Assembly (NCBI RefSeq): GCF_946479715.1
Contig: NZ_CAMLHF010000236.1
Coordinates: forward strand, 1 to 7,475
DNA: 7,475 nucleotides
Reading direction: 5' to 3'
Source: an uncultured Pedobacter sp.
GTDB lineage: Bacteria; Bacteroidota; Bacteroidia; Sphingobacteriales; Sphingobacteriaceae
In this document: in pieces, positions 6,305 through 7,475 of the stretch
Layout of the letters: the number at the start of each line of letters is the position of its first letter
Numbering within the stretch: the first letter of the stretch is position 1
Translations under genes and position numbers: made by a program
The notes under the pieces: generated by a model
The model's database searches: none
What the model was told of the DNA's origin: nothing
The model's input: only the letters and a program-made list of their open reading frames with translations

Positions 6305-7475
6305 TTAGATTTTCTCTGTTTCAATAATATGGTTACCTGATGTAAGCTCAAAAGATCTGAAACCATCCTTTAAACCTAAATCCTTAATGTGGCTTGATTT
6401 ATCAGTTATATTTTTTGTCTCATTTTCCTGTAGCTGAAGTATAGCCGTACAATTAGGAGGTACATTTATGTTCAGGGTGAGTTGACTGCCAGTACGTTTC
6501 CATGCCGTTTTAATTAAACCTGCAGGCGATTGCATATTGGCTTTAGCCCATTCCATTTGTGTGGCTGTTAACAGTGGGGGGCGAACGATGAAGCGTTGGA
6601 ATCCGGGCGCTTGCGGATCGCGTTTTATACCAGCAACTCCATCAATATACCAGGCACCGGGATACAGGTATGAGCTATGTAATAGTGAATGTCCAGGGAG
6701 GTCTTTTTCCCACATCTCCCAAATGGTGGTTGCACCGTTGGCTTTCATATAACCCCAGCCCGGATAATCAGTTTGCGAGGTCATGGCATAAATAAGATCA
6801 TCGCGTCCGGCATCTCTTAGTACTTTAAAGAGCATTGCTCCACCTGTAATTCCTACGTTGATGTGCCCTTTATGAACCACCAGAATCTCATTTTCCAGCC
6901 GCTTCATTATTAATGGTTTCAAGTCATGAGGCATTACCTCACCCAATAAGGCCGCAGCAAGATTAGACATAGATTTATCAGAATAACTATGATCGTCGGC
7001 ATTGTAAAATTTAGCGTGAATTGCTGCGCTTGATATATCCGCTTGTTTTTCCCACTGTTGTGCTTCTTTATCTTTACGAAGTACGCGGGCAATTTTAGCA
7101 GCCGTACGCAGGTTAAATATTCTATAGCAATTATTTAAGAAAACGGTTTGGGGCTTATTGTTATTCATCCCTTCGGCTGTGGCTCCCGGCCATAACCAAT
7201 CACCCAAAAAATCCCATGATCCGCCAAAGCGAACCAACATATCATCTTTAGTATTAAGATCCAAAAATGAAAGCCAGCCCTTGATCATTTCAAAATTCTT
7301 ATCAAGCACTCTTTTGTCGCCTTCATGCTGATAAATAAACCAGGGCAAAGAAACTACTATACCGCCCCATGCAGGGCCACCACCACCCATGTAAGTAGGT
7401 GCAGTATGTGGCAAAACGCCATTATTCATGATACGTCCACTCATTATGCTTTTGCGGGCAAAGTTTTCTTCGTAC
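6305..7475 (-). CDS. GH78-type alpha-L-rhamnosidase, C-terminal part (5' end outside window)
   Basis: The frame runs in from the right edge; the first full codons read YEENFARKSI, followed by the Met at 7444, which is internal and not the true start. About 389 residues are visible. They are the second half of the (alpha/alpha)6 barrel plus the C-terminal beta domain of GH78. Counting from the Met at 7444, recognisable elements are NGVLPHTAPTY (8-18), GPAWGGIVVSLPW (23-35), WDFLGDWLWPG (77-87), and GYMKANGATTIWEMWE (231-246), in which E243 is the expected general base. The C-terminal domain starts near 285 (FIVRPPLL). The catalytic-acid segment and any signal peptide lie upstream, outside the window. 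The role would be removal of terminal alpha-L-rhamnose from plant or bacterial glycans or rhamnosylated small molecules. Here the general-base context is the standard WEMWE, in contrast to the WEDF of its downstream neighbour, so the two are diverged paralogues and not a recent duplication. Confidence 0.92.
   Translation of the reverse strand, partial: YEENFARKSIMSGRIMNNGVLPHTAPTYMGGGGPAWGGIVVSLPWFIYQHEGDKRVLDKNFEMIKGWLSFLDLNTKDDMLVRFGGSWDFLGDWLWPGATAEGMNNNKPQTVFLNNCYRIFNLRTAAKIARVLRKDKEAQQWEKQADISSAAIHAKFYNADDHSYSDKSMSNLAAALLGEVMPHDLKPLIMKRLENEILVVHKGHINVGITGGAMLFKVLRDAGRDDLIYAMTSQTDYPGWGYMKANGATTIWEMWEKDLPGHSLLHSSYLYPGAWYIDGVAGIKRDPQAPGFQRFIVRPPLLTATQMEWAKANMQSPAGLIKTAWKRTGSQLTLNINVPPNCTAILQLQENETKNITDKSSHIKDLGLKDGFRSFELTSGNHIIETEKI

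Noticed and set aside
6537..6752. A 71-codon plus-strand frame within the partial rhamnosidase gene
   Set aside because: It is antisense to the conserved catalytic segment around the general-base Glu and is fully explained by the GH78 coding sequence.
6305..7444. Treating the Met at 7444 as the true start of a 379-residue protein
   Set aside because: The frame remains open to the right edge, and the visible part begins inside the GH78 barrel, so the gene must start outside the window.

Overview
The window looks like part of a polysaccharide utilisation locus (PUL) from a Bacteroidota bacterium, most likely a Sphingobacteriaceae or Pedobacter-like genome. The grounds are the SusC/RagA outer-membrane receptor, the FecR anti-sigma factor with the Bacteroidota-type C-terminal domain, the AT-rich leaders without Shine-Dalgarno sequences, and the moderate-to-low GC content. 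The taxonomic placement is inference from gene content, not a database match.

All four real genes are on the minus strand, so transcription runs from right to left. First comes the 3' part of a GH78-type alpha-L-rhamnosidase (6305-7475, cut by the right edge). After 23 bp follows a second, compact GH78-like protein with a signal peptide (4527-6281). A 122-bp intergenic gap (4405-4526) holds a perfect inverted repeat around the rhamnosidase stop codon and a possible promoter. Then come a FecR-type anti-sigma factor (3355-4404) and, 29 bp on, a SusC-like TonB-dependent receptor with an N-terminal signalling (STN) domain (1-3325, cut by the left edge shortly before its expected C-terminus). A SusD-like lipoprotein would be expected just beyond the left edge but cannot be seen.

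Inferred working model: the receptor imports a rhamnose-containing oligosaccharide across the outer membrane. Its STN domain reports occupancy to the periplasmic part of FecR, which controls an ECF sigma factor that switches on the locus. The two secreted rhamnosidase-like enzymes trim alpha-L-rhamnose from the ligand. No sigma factor gene lies in its usual place directly upstream of fecR; the rhamnosidase genes occupy that position.

Points that stand out are the missing sigma factor, an Asp where canonical GH78 enzymes have the catalytic acid Glu, an ungapped resemblance between the receptor STN domain and the anti-sigma C-terminus, and a stop codon enclosed in a perfect hairpin. I found no RNA genes, mobile elements, CRISPR arrays or clear pseudogenes. 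The plus strand carries only short open frames antisense to the real genes.
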